Assembly: GCA_003427395.1 (NCBI GenBank)
Contig: BFEA01000061.1
Coordinates: 3,492,830-3,519,246 of the forward strand
Reading direction: 5' to 3'
Origin: Chara braunii
Taxonomy: Eukaryota; Streptophyta; Charophyceae; Charales; Characeae
Length of the DNA stretch: 26,417 bases
The notes below the pieces were generated by a model that was not told where the DNA came from, did not search any database, and saw only the letters and a program-made list of their open reading frames with translations. This document shows positions 1 to 9,655 of the stretch, piece by piece. The position numbers and the translations under genes are program-made. The stretch's first letter is position 1. Every line of letters starts with the position of its first letter.

Positions 1-34
1 AGAGAGAGAGACAGAGACAGCGAGAGAGAGAGGG
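1..34. repeat. (GA)n microsatellite
   Basis: Interrupted GA dinucleotide tract at the window edge; it probably continues upstream of the window. Confidence 0.9.
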
Positions 35-797
35 CGGCAGACATTCTTCTCACGGTACATGCATATATACAGGGAGTGGCAAAGGCTGCTGCTGCTCTGC
101 AGTGCCTGCAATTCCCTGCAGTGCAATCTATTCCGAACTGCCAGACCTGTGATCCACAGCACGCCATCTCGCCGGCCAGCATCCAATCACCACGTGCTGC
201 TTGTCCAAAAAAAAAAACACTATTGGTTAACGGGGACCCCCACTTTTCAGCCCTGGGTAACCATGAATGATCCTGAAATTAGGGTTTCGGGGTCAAATTT
301 TGTGGTACGAAGTTTGCTTGAAATGGCCTTATGGTTTTCTTATAAATTGAGGTGAAAAATGGGGGGGCGGTTAACCATCTCTCTGTTTGTGGGGTTCTAC
401 GACTGCAAGAACCCCACTCTTTGAAATTGCGGTGGCATTGACCAGGTGCTGCTTGTCCAAAAAAAAAAACAGTTCAGGAGCAAAAGTTCCTGGAAAAAAA
501 ACAAAAAAAAACAAACAGCTGTACAATTTAAAAGACTGGGGTTCTTAATCAGACGGAGGACTGTTGACAGAAGCACTCTTTCGGAGATACCTGCTGGAAA
601 AAAGTTGGGGATGCCCTGAAGGATAACTCGAACTCGAGCTTGGATTGGACCGCCTTCCATAACTGCTTTCCATGCCATTGTGGGGCCTGCTGTAATGTCA
701 ATCTGTCTGAGGGAGTGGCAGGCTTGCGATTTACCACCTGGAACAGACATGGAGGAGCCCCAGGAACATATTAGCGACAAGCTTTCTCAATCAACAA
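35..797. other. Gene-free stretch with a 26-bp direct repeat
   Basis: I see no convincing gene here. A 26-bp direct repeat (GTGCTGCTTGTCC followed by an A-run) lies at 194-219 and 446-471. The short open frames carry no recognisable domain and include A-run translations. Confidence 0.6.
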
Positions 798-814
798 GAG
801 AGACAGAAAGAGAG

Positions 815-883
<69 letters not shown>

Positions 884-969
884 ATACAGACAGACACAGA
901 CACAGACACACACGGAGAGAGAGAGAGAGAGGACATACAGACAGACACAGACACACACACAGACACACG

Positions 970-1035
<66 letters not shown>
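798..1035. repeat. Compound (GA)n / (GACACA)n microsatellite
   Basis: Two long GA tracts (about 818-880 and 970-1034) flank two GACACAGACA blocks and a short GA tract. The pattern GGACATACAGACAGACACAG occurs twice, so the block itself was duplicated. Open frames across it (RERERE or SLSLSL) are artefacts of the repeat. Confidence 0.92.
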
Positions 1036-1037
<2 letters not shown>

Positions 1038-1080
1038 AAGGTTCCAGAGACAATGGAAGAGGAGCTGACCATGTTTATCA

Positions 1081-1160
1081 GATACATCAGGTAGATGAGA
1101 TACATCAGGTAGATCAGATACATCAGATACAATCATAGAATTCACATACATCAGATACAA
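1081..1160. repeat. Short tandem repeat GATACATCAG-type
   Basis: About five degenerate copies of GATACATCAG with GTAGAT spacers. No gene is associated. Confidence 0.75.
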
Positions 1161-1770
1161 TGATAGCATTCATGATGAACAACTTACTTAGTGGAGGTGG
1201 ATGAATAATCGCACATGAAGTCAAAACTGTCTTGAGGGAAGGGCAAAAGGAGGAGAGAGTACGAGTGAGTCAATCACTCCGGCAGCCTTTACTTTATGAG
1301 GGAATCTAAACAGGGAGGGCCCGCACGACACTCCATCCTCGCTAGTCCTTGTGAGCGACAGGGGTAGGGCAGGAATTCATCAACCATTTCCAAGGGTTTT
1401 TTTAACTTTTTTTATATGCTCGTGAAGATGGATGAGTGGATGAGACACAGAGGAAGAAAGGAACAAGAGGGCGACAGAAAGACAGCAAGAGGAAGAAGAA
1501 ACTGCAATGAGCGAAAAAAACATTGAATGATTGCAGAGAGAAGACTGCATATCAAGGAGGATGTCGACCGAAAAATCGACAATTCAAAACGGAAAAAAAA
1601 AAAAAAAAATGATAAAAAAAGTTAAAAACATCTTTAAAACTGTCAAAAGGATTGAGGCAAGGCAAGGCAACAACAGTAGAAACGGCCTCTGCCTCTGCTC
1701 GCATGAAGCATTCTTATCAGATCAACAAGGAGATGTGCCGAGGGAAGGGGAAGTAACACGAGCACAAAGG
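1161..1770. other. Gene-free stretch
   Basis: I see no gene, RNA gene or strong structure. It is purine-rich with an A-run near 1592-1608. Confidence 0.5.
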
Positions 1771-2165
1771 AGACCTCACTCCGCACCAGGACCATCATGC
1801 AGACCAGGTTCCAAACGAACCTGGTCGTTTAGTCTGGTTGAATTGTCTCCTAAGTTTAGCAGGTGAAAAAAGCCTAGACTAAGGACTCACATTGGCAGTC
1901 AAAAGAGCCTGGATCAAGAAGGGGACTTTCACTCCGTACCAGGACCATGAAACAGACCAGGTTCCAAGCTTGTAGCAGAACCTGGTCCGCTTACTACACC
2001 AGGTTCCAAACTTGCAGTAGAACCTGGTCGTTCAGTCTGGTTGAAATGTCCCTAAAATTAAGCAGCAGGGGAAGGGAGGGACCATAGCAAAGACTCACAT
2101 TGACAGTGGATAGGTCCAGGTACAGGAAGGAGGCCTGACTCTTTACCAGGAACCATTACCCAGCT
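1771..2165. repeat. Dispersed/tandem repeat with CCAGGTTC...GAACCTGG hairpins
   Basis: Two diverged copies of one unit lie at about 1771-1865 and 1920-2075. Each runs from CACTCCG(C/T)ACCAGGACCAT through ACCAGGTTCCAA, GAACCTGGTC and GT(T/C)TAG/CAG-TCTGGTTGAA to a (C)TAA-(A/G)TTTAGCAG end. A third partial copy is around 2100-2165. The second copy contains the CCAGGTTC/GAACCTGG stem twice, so an internal hairpin was itself duplicated. Function is unknown; it may be a short transposon remnant or minisatellite. Confidence 0.7.
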
Positions 2166-2170
2166 ATCAA

Positions 2171-2172
<2 letters not shown>

Positions 2173-2211
<39 letters not shown>
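2173..2211. repeat. (CT)n microsatellite
   Basis: Uninterrupted CT repeat of about 19 units. Confidence 0.95.
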
Positions 2212-2214
<3 letters not shown>

Positions 2215-2357
2215 CCCCCCTCTTCCATGTTATTTGCCCCTCCTCACTGGTTCGAAAATACTGCAGATCAAAATTTCCAAAATTTCATCAGCAGGCAAAC
2301 CCACGGTTCCACTCCACTGTGTCTCGCTTCTCGCCGATGACTTTCTCCCTCCATTCA

Positions 2358-2377
2358 CCCCCCCCCNCNCCCCCCCC
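2358..2377. other. Poly-C tract with ambiguous bases (N at 2367 and 2369)
   Basis: A homopolymeric C run contains two N calls, so its true length is unknown. It lies about 60 bp beyond the stop codon of the BCD1-like gene. Confidence 0.9.
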
Positions 2378-2435
2378 TTCTCTCCTCAGACAAAGCCCCA
2401 ACCCCTCCCCCCCACACTAACCCACCGGTCTTAGA

Positions 2436-5069
2436 CTATTGTATCTGCTCCCCGGCAGTTCCTCCTTCGTCGCTTCTTGACTTCTTTATCATCCCTTCCG
2501 CACAACCTCCAACGGTTCTCTGTGAGACATCAACGACACAATTCTCTGCAGCTGCAGAAACGCCAGCGGTCGACACGTGGCCTTCTTTCTGATACTCGAA
2601 CGCTTCCAACTGCTGACGTGTTCTCTTCTTCTCCACGGTGTCTTCACAAATACCGTTTCCTTGAGGTTGTTGAGCGGCCCGCTCTTTCTCCTCGCTTTTC
2701 TCCTCTTCCCTGTCCTCACTTTCCTTCTCTCTCTCCCTACTCTCCTCCTGCCTATTGTGCTCTTCCTCCTCCTCCTTCTCCTCCTCCTTCTCCTCCTCCT
2801 TCTCCCTACTCTCCACTGGCACAATCTCTCCTTCCCTCTTCTCTTCCAGTCTCATAAGAGATGACATCAACGAGCCATCAGCTTCGCTGATTGCACAATC
2901 GACACGTGTCATCAGTCCACACGCCGCCCTATTACTGTCCCCGATCAATCTTCCTGCCGCCACGTCATCCATCAAACCACTAGTATTCTGAGTTCTGTTG
3001 GGACAGAGTCCTAAATCCAATCCCATCTCCGTCCTCTCTCCTTCTTCTTCCTCTCTCATGTTTTCCTTGCCCTTTTCCTCCCTCCTTTCCCTCTCTCCTT
3101 TCCTTCTATTCTCTCCCTCCTCTCTCTCCACGACACTTCCGTTATCTTTCCTTATCGGATCCGTTAGGCAGGTCCCCACGAGATCCAGACCGATTCTTGC
3201 CTCCACGCCTGCTGCCTCTCTCCTGCCCGCTTCGCCGACTCCTATGCCATCGATACCACCATCTTCATTGCAATCTCTTTCCTCACTCATATCATCTCCT
3301 CTCTCCTCCCTGCTCCCCACTCCCCTCTCCTGTCTCCTCTCCAAACCCCTCTCTTCTCCCCTCTCCTCTCTATCCTCCTCTTCTCTCTTCTTCTCTCCGT
3401 TAACAGCACAGAGCTCGTTTCCATCATCTCGATCTTCATTTCCCTTCTCTTCTCTCCTCCCCATCTCCTTCACTCCCAATCCTTGCCCTCCTTTCTCCTC
3501 CATCATCATAACTACTGCAGCTCCATCTTCCCCTAGCCGCTCCCTAGCCGCTCCAATCAACTGCCGTTCCAATCCGAGCGGTTTCCCCTCTTGCCGATTT
3601 GGCCCCCCGCCAACGACCTCCATAGCCAACGTACAACCACTGCCAGTCTCGACCTCGCGCTCAGAATCGCCGTCTTCCCATTCCTCCTCCCTGAAGTATT
3701 TTCCCTCCTGAACAAGTTCCTCGTTGACTACCGCCCCTTCCTCCACAGCATCCTTGTTCACCATAGCCATATCTGCCCCACCCTTTTCTCCTCCTCCTCC
3801 TCTTCCTCCTCCTCCTCCTGCTCCACCTTTTCTCTCCCACTGAGGAGGACGGCGGAGGGCGCTGTTTCTGTTGATTGCCTTGCTTCTTCCGATGCTTCTC
3901 TTGTCCTCGGGATTGCCGACGGCAGACGTCGATCGCTGCCACGTCGGATCGTCATGAGACAACGACGAAGCAGGCGGCGATGGCTGCCACGTCGGCCATG
4001 GCTGCACTGGAGGGCGAGGATCGTCTTCCACCACGACAAAATTGCACTCCTCTGATGGCAGAGCGACGGTGATTTGTGGGAACTCGATGATGCATTTGCG
4101 CTGCAGTTGATTGACCAAGGGTTCATCCATACTCAGTCGATAACACTTGCGAGCGTTCGCCGCGCATGGCTCTTTCCTTAACAGAATCCTTAACTCCGCA
4201 AGAGGAAGAGCACAATGCTTCCTCAGTTTGAATCTCGTCCCGGCGTTTTCCGTTCGATTCTCTAGCAGTTTTTCCAAGGCCATCTTCGGCGAATCGTGTT
4301 CGTTCATCTCCGGCGTGATCAGAGTCACTCCGGCGCCAGCAAACGTCCACTCCACCCTCCACATCACGCATCGGCGTGGCTCATCGTAGAAGCTGGTGTT
4401 GGATTTGCGTTTGCTCATGCCATGAGCGACGAACAACAAATCAACAGATCTTCTTCTCGCTTGCTTGCGGAGCAGTGTCATCCGACGGGAAAGCTTGTAC
4501 TTGTCCCCTCCTCCTAGCGGGGCTATCAATCGCTTGGCCACGTCAGCCTGTCTCAACGTCTCTTCCAAAAAATTGTAATCGGAAATAAGATGAGTATCTG
4601 TGAAATCAGATAACGCAACGTAAGCAGTTTTGCACCGCTGACCGCTGCACCCGCTCTTCGTCTTGTGCTCCTTCACACAGGCGACGCAGCATGTCCTCGT
4701 CCCACAGCCCGGACACCGGTACTTAGCCGCATTCACCTTGCACAACTCGCAACACACAGACCCTAGCCCTAGTTTTTTGCTGCTACCATCAATCGCAGCA
4801 TCGATATCGTCCGCAGAGCCCGATCTAACGGCGGAGGCGGAGGCGGAGGCGGAGGCGGAGGCGGAGGCGGAGGCGGAGGATTTCACGCCGACCTCGTCCT
4901 GGGTAATAAACACCCCTTCCTTCTCATCTGGCTCTCTCTCTCTCGATTCCATCTCTCTCGATCCCATCGCCCCTTCTCTTCCTTCTGCATTTATCATCGC
5001 CCCCACCATCGTCGACGATCTTCCCTCCCTCCCGCCTTCATCCTCCCTCCCTTGCATTGTCATTGCCAT
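2436..5069 (-). CDS. BCD1: BCD1/ZNHIT6-like box C/D snoRNA assembly protein (HIT zinc finger)
   Basis: The family is a nucleolar/nuclear assembly factor needed for box C/D snoRNP accumulation, and so for rRNA 2'-O-methylation and processing. Numbering from the ATG at 5069 (877 residues): an Ala/Ser repeat at about 65-80; a zf-HIT at about 107-147 with CELC, CPGC, CVAC, H135 and C141 followed by SGQR; then the conserved BCD1 alpha/beta region to about 345, ending in YRLSMDEP and IEFPQITVALPS. The rest is a roughly 500-residue Glu/Arg/Lys-rich low-complexity tail. An in-frame TAG at 5088-5090 bounds the frame. A TTG lies three codons before the chosen ATG; 5063 and 5057 are alternative ATGs. 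No intron is visible. Plant and animal relatives are usually around 400-470 residues, so this protein is roughly twice normal. The finger and BCD1 domain are firm. The tail could be real, or it could partly reflect a purine-rich strand that happens to lack stops. Confidence 0.93.
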   Translation of the reverse strand: MAMTMQGREDEGGREGRSSTMVGAMINAEGREGAMGSREMESREREPDEKEGVFITQDEVGVKSSASASASASASASASAVRSGSADDIDAAIDGSSKKLGLGSVCCELCKVNAAKYRCPGCGTRTCCVACVKEHKTKSGCSGQRCKTAYVALSDFTDTHLISDYNFLEETLRQADVAKRLIAPLGGGDKYKLSRRMTLLRKQARRRSVDLLFVAHGMSKRKSNTSFYDEPRRCVMWRVEWTFAGAGVTLITPEMNEHDSPKMALEKLLENRTENAGTRFKLRKHCALPLAELRILLRKEPCAANARKCYRLSMDEPLVNQLQRKCIIEFPQITVALPSEECNFVVVEDDPRPPVQPWPTWQPSPPASSLSHDDPTWQRSTSAVGNPEDKRSIGRSKAINRNSALRRPPQWERKGGAGGGGGRGGGGEKGGADMAMVNKDAVEEGAVVNEELVQEGKYFREEEWEDGDSEREVETGSGCTLAMEVVGGGPNRQEGKPLGLERQLIGAARERLGEDGAAVVMMMEEKGGQGLGVKEMGRREEKGNEDRDDGNELCAVNGEKKREEEDREERGEERGLERRQERGVGSREERGDDMSEERDCNEDGGIDGIGVGEAGRREAAGVEARIGLDLVGTCLTDPIRKDNGSVVEREEGENRRKGERERREEKGKENMREEEEGERTEMGLDLGLCPNRTQNTSGLMDDVAAGRLIGDSNRAACGLMTRVDCAISEADGSLMSSLMRLEEKREGEIVPVESREKEEEKEEEKEEEEEHNRQEESREREKESEDREEEKSEEKERAAQQPQGNGICEDTVEKKRTRQQLEAFEYQKEGHVSTAGVSAAAENCVVDVSQRTVGGCAEGMIKKSRSDEGGTAGEQIQ
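4831..4880. repeat. (GCGGAG)n hexanucleotide repeat inside BCD1
   Basis: About eight GCGGAG units read on the minus strand as alternating Ser/Ala codons near the N-terminus. The period of six keeps the frame, so length changes would alter only the Ala/Ser linker. Confidence 0.92.
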
Positions 5070-5137
5070 TGACGTCAACAGAAAATACTAAGGGACAGAT
5101 CCCACTACACACTACACTAGCAGGACGATATCCCCTG

Positions 5138-5164
5138 TATATATATAGATATATATATATATAT
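5138..5164. promoter_or_regulatory. TA-rich tract upstream of BCD1
   Basis: A (TA)n tract 70-95 bp upstream of the BCD1 start codon could supply a TATA-like element on the minus strand. It adjoins the ribozyme-repeat remnant, and the same TATATATATCGT junction occurs in the 23531 copy, so it may have arrived with that repeat. No transcription start can be defined from sequence. Confidence 0.25.
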
Positions 5165-5242
5165 CGTTAAACAGGGCTGCCTGGTAAACCGTAGGCAGAG
5201 AGGGAGAAGAGGACAACAAATGTCATTAGAAGGCTGAACCCT
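5161..5242 (-). repeat. Remnant of the hammerhead-bearing repeat, ribozyme core deleted
   Basis: The stretch GGTAAACCGTAGGCAGAGAG, the following GGAGAAGAGGACAACAAA and the terminal GGCTGAACCCT match the unit at 23540-23658. Where the complete unit carries the stem III, GAAA and stem II segments (about 43 nt), this copy has only TGTCATTAGAA. The TCATTAG is the relic of the TCATCAG core. The copy therefore cannot form a hammerhead. It lies within 100-175 bp upstream of the BCD1 start codon. Confidence 0.85.
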
Positions 5243-5354
5243 ATGGTACTGACTACGACCGGTGATGGGACTATAACTATGCCTACTACCAGTAGCTCGT
5301 CCGAGGAGGAAAAACGTCTTTATGATCGACGTTCATCAGCAAAATGGCAACATT

Positions 5355-5389
<35 letters not shown>

Positions 5390-6126
5390 AGCCAACATTT
5401 AACTCGAGATAACAGCCGTCGGATTGCAAGACATAACCATGGGTATGCTCCGACTGAGGCTCCCGATCTTAGGATTGGGATGCCGATGGCACGCGCTTCT
5501 CGCCTTCTCCTCCTCCTCCTCACCCCCTCCTACCAACATAGTTATTGCCGATCCATCACGATCACTCCAATCAGACGGACGAGCTCGAGCGGACACGTGT
5601 ATTCAACTTGACGTTGACGTGTGCATTTGCCGCCGCCGCCGCCGCCATGTCAGCCCCGATCCCGATCCATCAGAGAGGATGGAGAGCACCGCCCGACCTC
5701 TTCCCATACCATGAGAGCCCCCCTGGTCCGTCCGTTCCAATCTTCCCCCCCCTACACACGTGGAAGATGAGGCCACATATATATATATAGATATATATAT
5801 ACCCGCACAAGGAGGTTTCTGGACGAATTTGAACGGAATTACGGCCAGATTCAGTCAGTAGAAAACTGCATAAAAATGTCGGTGTTGAGAGTAAAAAGGC
5901 TTGCTTTCCCGCCCGCAGCGTCAACAACGCATGTCAAAAAGACTTGCTTGTTCGATTTCCGATTTCCGATTTCCGAACCAAAAAATACGAGTTTGGAAAA
6001 TAGGTTAGCACCCCCCAAAATGTGCTATGCTTAATTAGCCCCCGCCACGTCAGCACTGCAGAAACCGATCAGATTCTTCGATGTCGCTGCTGCCATGTCA
6101 TATGCCGATCCCGAGCTCGTCACATC
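5243..6126. other. Gene-free stretch with A30 tract and TA repeat
   Basis: I see no convincing gene. It holds a 30-base A run (5359-5388), a CCG/GCC triplet run (about 5630-5647), a TA-rich tract (about 5777-5800) and three ATTTCCG copies near 5955-5977. Confidence 0.6.
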
Positions 6127-6254
6127 GGCCCTCGCTCCGCTATTTCTCTCCAAATGTGCAAAATGAGACTGAATCTTGCCCTAGAACACGGAAAGATACA
6201 GCATTTTATTTTTTTTTGTATTTTGTGCGTGTGGAGAGTCGTGGAGCTCGGTCC
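6127..6254. mobile_element. MITE family 1, copy A (degenerate)
   Basis: Terminal inverted repeats GGCCCTCGCTCCGCTA and GTGGAGCTCGGTCC are weak. The interior (CTAGAACACGGAAAGATACA followed by a T-run and TTTTGTG) matches copies at 20864 and 21306. Length is about 128 bp. Confidence 0.7.
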
Positions 6255-6570
6255 ATCGTCACTCCAGATTCGCGTGCCTACACACACACCCTTGACGGTA
6301 CCGCGCCGCCGTTCGGCTGAACGTCCCAAACCCAAAAAAGACACCTGAGCGCGGCATCGGACCCTCTACTCTATGAGTTGGACACCGCTGATGCTGTCCA
6401 GCTGCCTCTGAAAAACTCACCTGACCTAGATCTCAAGAGCAATTCATTCATTTCCTCCTCCTCGGGATTCTCCTTCTCCTGTATACTTCCCTCCAACTCG
6501 ATCGATTATTTATTTCTATGATTTTTCATGATGAAAAACACGATGATTTTTTCCATGGTTTCAAGAGGAG
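6255..6570. other. Gene-free stretch carrying the empty site of a MITE
   Basis: No gene seen. 6380-6451 is a diverged duplicate of the sequence around the MITE at 6692. It reads straight through GACCTAGAT at 6424-6431, where the other copy is interrupted by the element. Confidence 0.7.
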
Positions 6571-6648
6571 GAGCCGCCCGAGGAGGAGGAGGAGGCGGAG
6601 GGAGGGAGGAGGAGGAGGAGGAGGAGGGAGGGAGGAGGAGGAGGAGGA
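6571..6648. repeat. (GGA)n microsatellite
   Basis: Purine tract dominated by GGA units with GGGA interruptions. Confidence 0.9.
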
Positions 6649-6691
6649 CGGTGATGCTGCTCAGTTGCCTCTGAAAAACTCACGTGACCTA

Positions 6692-6812
6692 CGGCCTCGC
6701 TGCACTACCCTCGACATGCACAAAAGACAAAAATATGGCGGTGCATCTTTCCATGTTCTAGCGGAAGATTCACTCTCGATTTGCACATTTCGAGAGTAGT
6801 GGAGCGAGGCCC
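6692..6812. mobile_element. MITE family 1, copy B, with target duplication CTA
   Basis: The ~121-bp element has terminal inverted repeats (C/G)GGCCTCGCTGCACTACCCTC and GAGAGTAGTGGAGCGAGGCCC. It is flanked by CTA at 6689-6691 and 6813-6815. The paralogous empty site at 6426-6428 has a single CTA. A 3-bp target duplication with G-rich ends is compatible with the PIF/Harbinger superfamily; that assignment is inference. No coding capacity, so it is non-autonomous. Confidence 0.88.
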
Positions 6813-6887
6813 CTAGATTGCAAGAGAAATCATTCATTCCCAAAACGACCCTGAGACATCGGGGTGGGGCACCGGACCCTACAAGCC

Positions 6888-7056
6888 GGGGCGAGGTCCC
6901 ATCAGCAACAAGGATTGGATTGAATGTCCGAATCTAGACGTGTTTGTTGACACGTGCGGAGATTCGAGATTGAACTGATTTTCTGCACCTCTGCGTAAAA
7001 CACATCCAGTTTCGGGAGCTGAATCCAATCCTCTTTGCTAATGGGACCTCGTCCCC
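6888..7056. mobile_element. MITE family 2, ~169 bp with ~35-bp inverted ends
   Basis: The left end GGGGCGAGGTCCCATCAGCA and the following AAGGATTGGATT are mirrored at the right end (AATCCAATCC...TTTGCTAATGGGACCTCG). There is one indel and a few mismatches over about 35 bp. No open frame of note and no clear target duplication. Confidence 0.75.
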
Positions 7057-7640
7057 GGCCAGCGCTGATGCTGTTCAGTCGTCGGACTTCGAGGTTCCGC
7101 GCGGGTGTGTCTGTGCCAAGCACAGTACGCTCCCCTACGCTCCCCCCCCTCCTCAACACACAAGGGCCCACCCACGCACACAACCGCACCACCGCCAGCA
7201 CACGCACTCACGGCCGTGGGACGTACCGGTACCGGCTGGCCCATTCGATCTTAAAACCTGAAGAAGGAGCACAGTGCCCACAGCCTGGATTGCCGCGCGG
7301 TCTTAAAATCTGATCTGAAGATCTGGTGACGATCCAGACCATCAGCCCCGTACGATCGACGGCCTGGATTCGATTCTGGTTACCTTCTCGCAACAATTCG
7401 GGCTTGGCCAGGTCGGACTGTGGACGGCCCCGATTCATCAGAAGTTTTGCCCTCATGTTTGTTTGTGCTGTCTGAAGATGGACACCGATTTCATAAATAA
7501 ATAAATAAAAAAGATGGACACCGACACGGCCCTCTCTTTCTGTTTTACCTTTTATTTTTGTCTTTTATTTTTCACCAGTACCTTTTCCCATGTGGATATT
7601 TTGTTATTTTATTTATTTATTTGGCTACGGGGAACCCCGT
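7057..7640. other. Gene-free stretch with 14-bp duplication around an AAAT-rich insert
   Basis: No gene seen. AAGATGGACACCGA occurs at 7475-7488 and 7511-7524 and brackets a 22-bp AAAT-rich segment. This resembles the target duplication of a tiny retroposed or filler insertion. Confidence 0.55.
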
Positions 7641-8650
7641 AACAGCCACATCCGTGCTCAAGCCTCCAACGAGGGAACATACGGGAGCTGCACCCACCAG
7701 CAGGTACCATACCTGCTACAGCAGGTGGCCCGGGGTCAGCCGGTAGCATACGGACCGAGCTTCTTCGATGGGCCAGTCACTGTGCCTCCCCTCCGGTCCC
7801 CTACCTCTATGACCATCATCAGTCTCTGCTCAATGCCATTCGGGGGGCCCACTGGCATATCTAGTGGTGGCGGCCGCCGTGCTTGCCCAGGAAAGTACAT
7901 GACCTCCTGAATGCCACTTGCGTGCTTTACCAGCTGACCTAGGCCGCTGGATGTAGGATATTTTCTGGTTGTCCCAACAGCAGTGGGAAATGTTGTAGCA
8001 GCTGGCCACCAGGCATAGTATGGCAATTGTAGAGGCTGGCCACCAGGCATTTGACAGTCGCTTCAGTAGTTGGCCATTCGATTATCCAGATGATTTTTCT
8101 TTTTTTCCAGGCCCCTTCTGAGACTCCCTCCTATCCCCAGCGCGTCCCTACTCCCAGGGTCCTACCTCAGTGTTTTTCAAAAGGGTTGCAGGGGTGTAGG
8201 GGGATCGGGCACAGGGAGGAGGGCCGACAGCAGGTTTCACGCTCCGGGTTCAGCCGACCTGTTGGCACAGCGGACTCACCCACACACACAGGGGTCACTC
8301 AAGGCAAATCGCAAATCCTCGTTCACACAGATACCCGGGAGTCTCGCTCCGAACCGGAGCTATCAGGACGCTGCAACAGGGTGCACCCCTCTTGAACTCA
8401 GTGTCCTGCATCCCCGAGGCACTGGATCGGGATACATACCCGCATCCGGGCGCCGGCGGGCATTGCCAGTCAACGAATCCATATTTTCTATACAGGACTG
8501 TGAACCCGGTTTCCAGCAGGTGCTGGCCCCCACCTGTAGAACAATACGTGGGGGCTATTGCATGGTGGATGCTCTTATCACCTCCTGCAGTAGAACCCCC
8601 ACCACCACTACCTTTCTCGTATAGAGGGCCTCGTACCCATGTCAAATTCG
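7641..8650 (-). other. GC-rich, possibly degraded coding fragment
   Basis: This block is clearly more GC-rich than its surroundings. On the minus strand it holds open frames of 104 codons (8050-7736, rich in Pro/Gly/Gln) and 116 codons (8645-8295). Two copies of GGCTGGCCACCAGGCAT (8001-8050 region) suggest internal repetition. I recognise no domain. It could be a decayed exon or a gag-like remnant of a retroelement; neither is established. Confidence 0.2.
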
Positions 8651-9655
8651 GAGGCCGGGCGCCGCCAATGAAAATTATTAATGTTGCCCGACGGCGATTT
8701 TTTTGAGGTAGACTATTCTACGACTTAGCGTCACAGTCTGAACAGTAGGGGTGGTTAAGAAAAAAAAAAAGAGAAAAAAAAAAAAAAAAAAAAGACTGCC
8801 AAGAGAAAGAAAAAAGGAAAAAAACAGATAATGGAGGCATGCAGCGATTGGCTCCACACTGCGTTGGCATGTCATGCACAAACTCACGTCCTGCGCTGCT
8901 TTCCTATCAGAGTGGGATAAATGCAGAAGGGTCAAGGAAAGGGCGAAAATGGGGATTTGCTAAGGATTTTGGGGAAAAGGAGGTTGGCGTTCCAAAATGG
9001 TTCCATTTGAAGGTCTGCACGATGGCGAGGGACTATGCAATTTGTCCTTGCGCAAAAAAATTCACAATCTATAACGTGAAAATGTTTCAAAAATCAGAAT
9101 GGCCACGGCTTCCCATGGCAGAAGGGCGCAGGCCTATATGCGGAATCTCTGGTCTAAGTGAGAGTTTGACGCAATGTCTCACTGAGCTCAAACTCGGAAT
9201 CAAACGTATGCAATCTCGTTGCCCTTTCCCCTACTTCTTGATCTCCATGTGGCACGTAGTCTAACTCCCTCTCTCTTAAATACTCGCTTCATCTACAATG
9301 TGAACACAATATACAAGGCCAATAAGATACAAAAACGGGTTACGGGATAACCGTCACCTCGTTGAATGGGATAAAAATAGAGAGAGGAGGAAAGGCGGTA
9401 TCCAAAATCACAAATCTGAAATTGAACCATGACTAGCCCCGCCGTTTTGAATTGGGGGGGGGACCGGTAGCACAGGTCCATGATGGCTACTAGTAATCGG
9501 GGGGGGGCAACTGGCTGAGTGCCAAAATTGAAAAATGCATCTAATTGCCCCCGCAATTTTTTATTTTTTATTTTTAAATCAAATTACTCCAGTCTATTCG
9601 TGGGGAGCAGCACGTGCTGGGAACTGGGCCCAGCGTCCCCTATAATGGAAATACA
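8651..9655. other. Gene-free stretch with A-rich tract
   Basis: I see no supported gene. An A-rich run is at about 8759-8793. A 141-codon frame at 8839-9264 has no recognisable motif and ordinary composition; I leave it uncalled. Confidence 0.45.

Noticed and set aside
680-1169. Open frames of Arg/Glu, Ser/Leu and Cys/Val repeats
   Set aside because: They are translations of the GA/GACA microsatellite in several frames; no non-repetitive domain.
5070-5078. Upstream TTG as the BCD1 start
   Set aside because: Nuclear eukaryotic genes rarely start at TTG and an ATG follows three codons later; an in-frame TAG lies just upstream.
2477-5091. Plus-strand Ser/Pro/Leu-rich frames opposite BCD1
   Set aside because: Shadows of the minus-strand gene; only the minus strand has the zf-HIT cysteines and conserved blocks.
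6389-6396. CTGATGC-type hammerhead core near GAAAA
   Set aside because: The core is CTGATGC, and no stem II or stem III can be drawn; it belongs to the duplicated flank of the MITE.
8839-9264. 141-codon plus-strand frame
   Set aside because: No recognisable motif, no supporting context and ordinary composition; not enough to call a gene.
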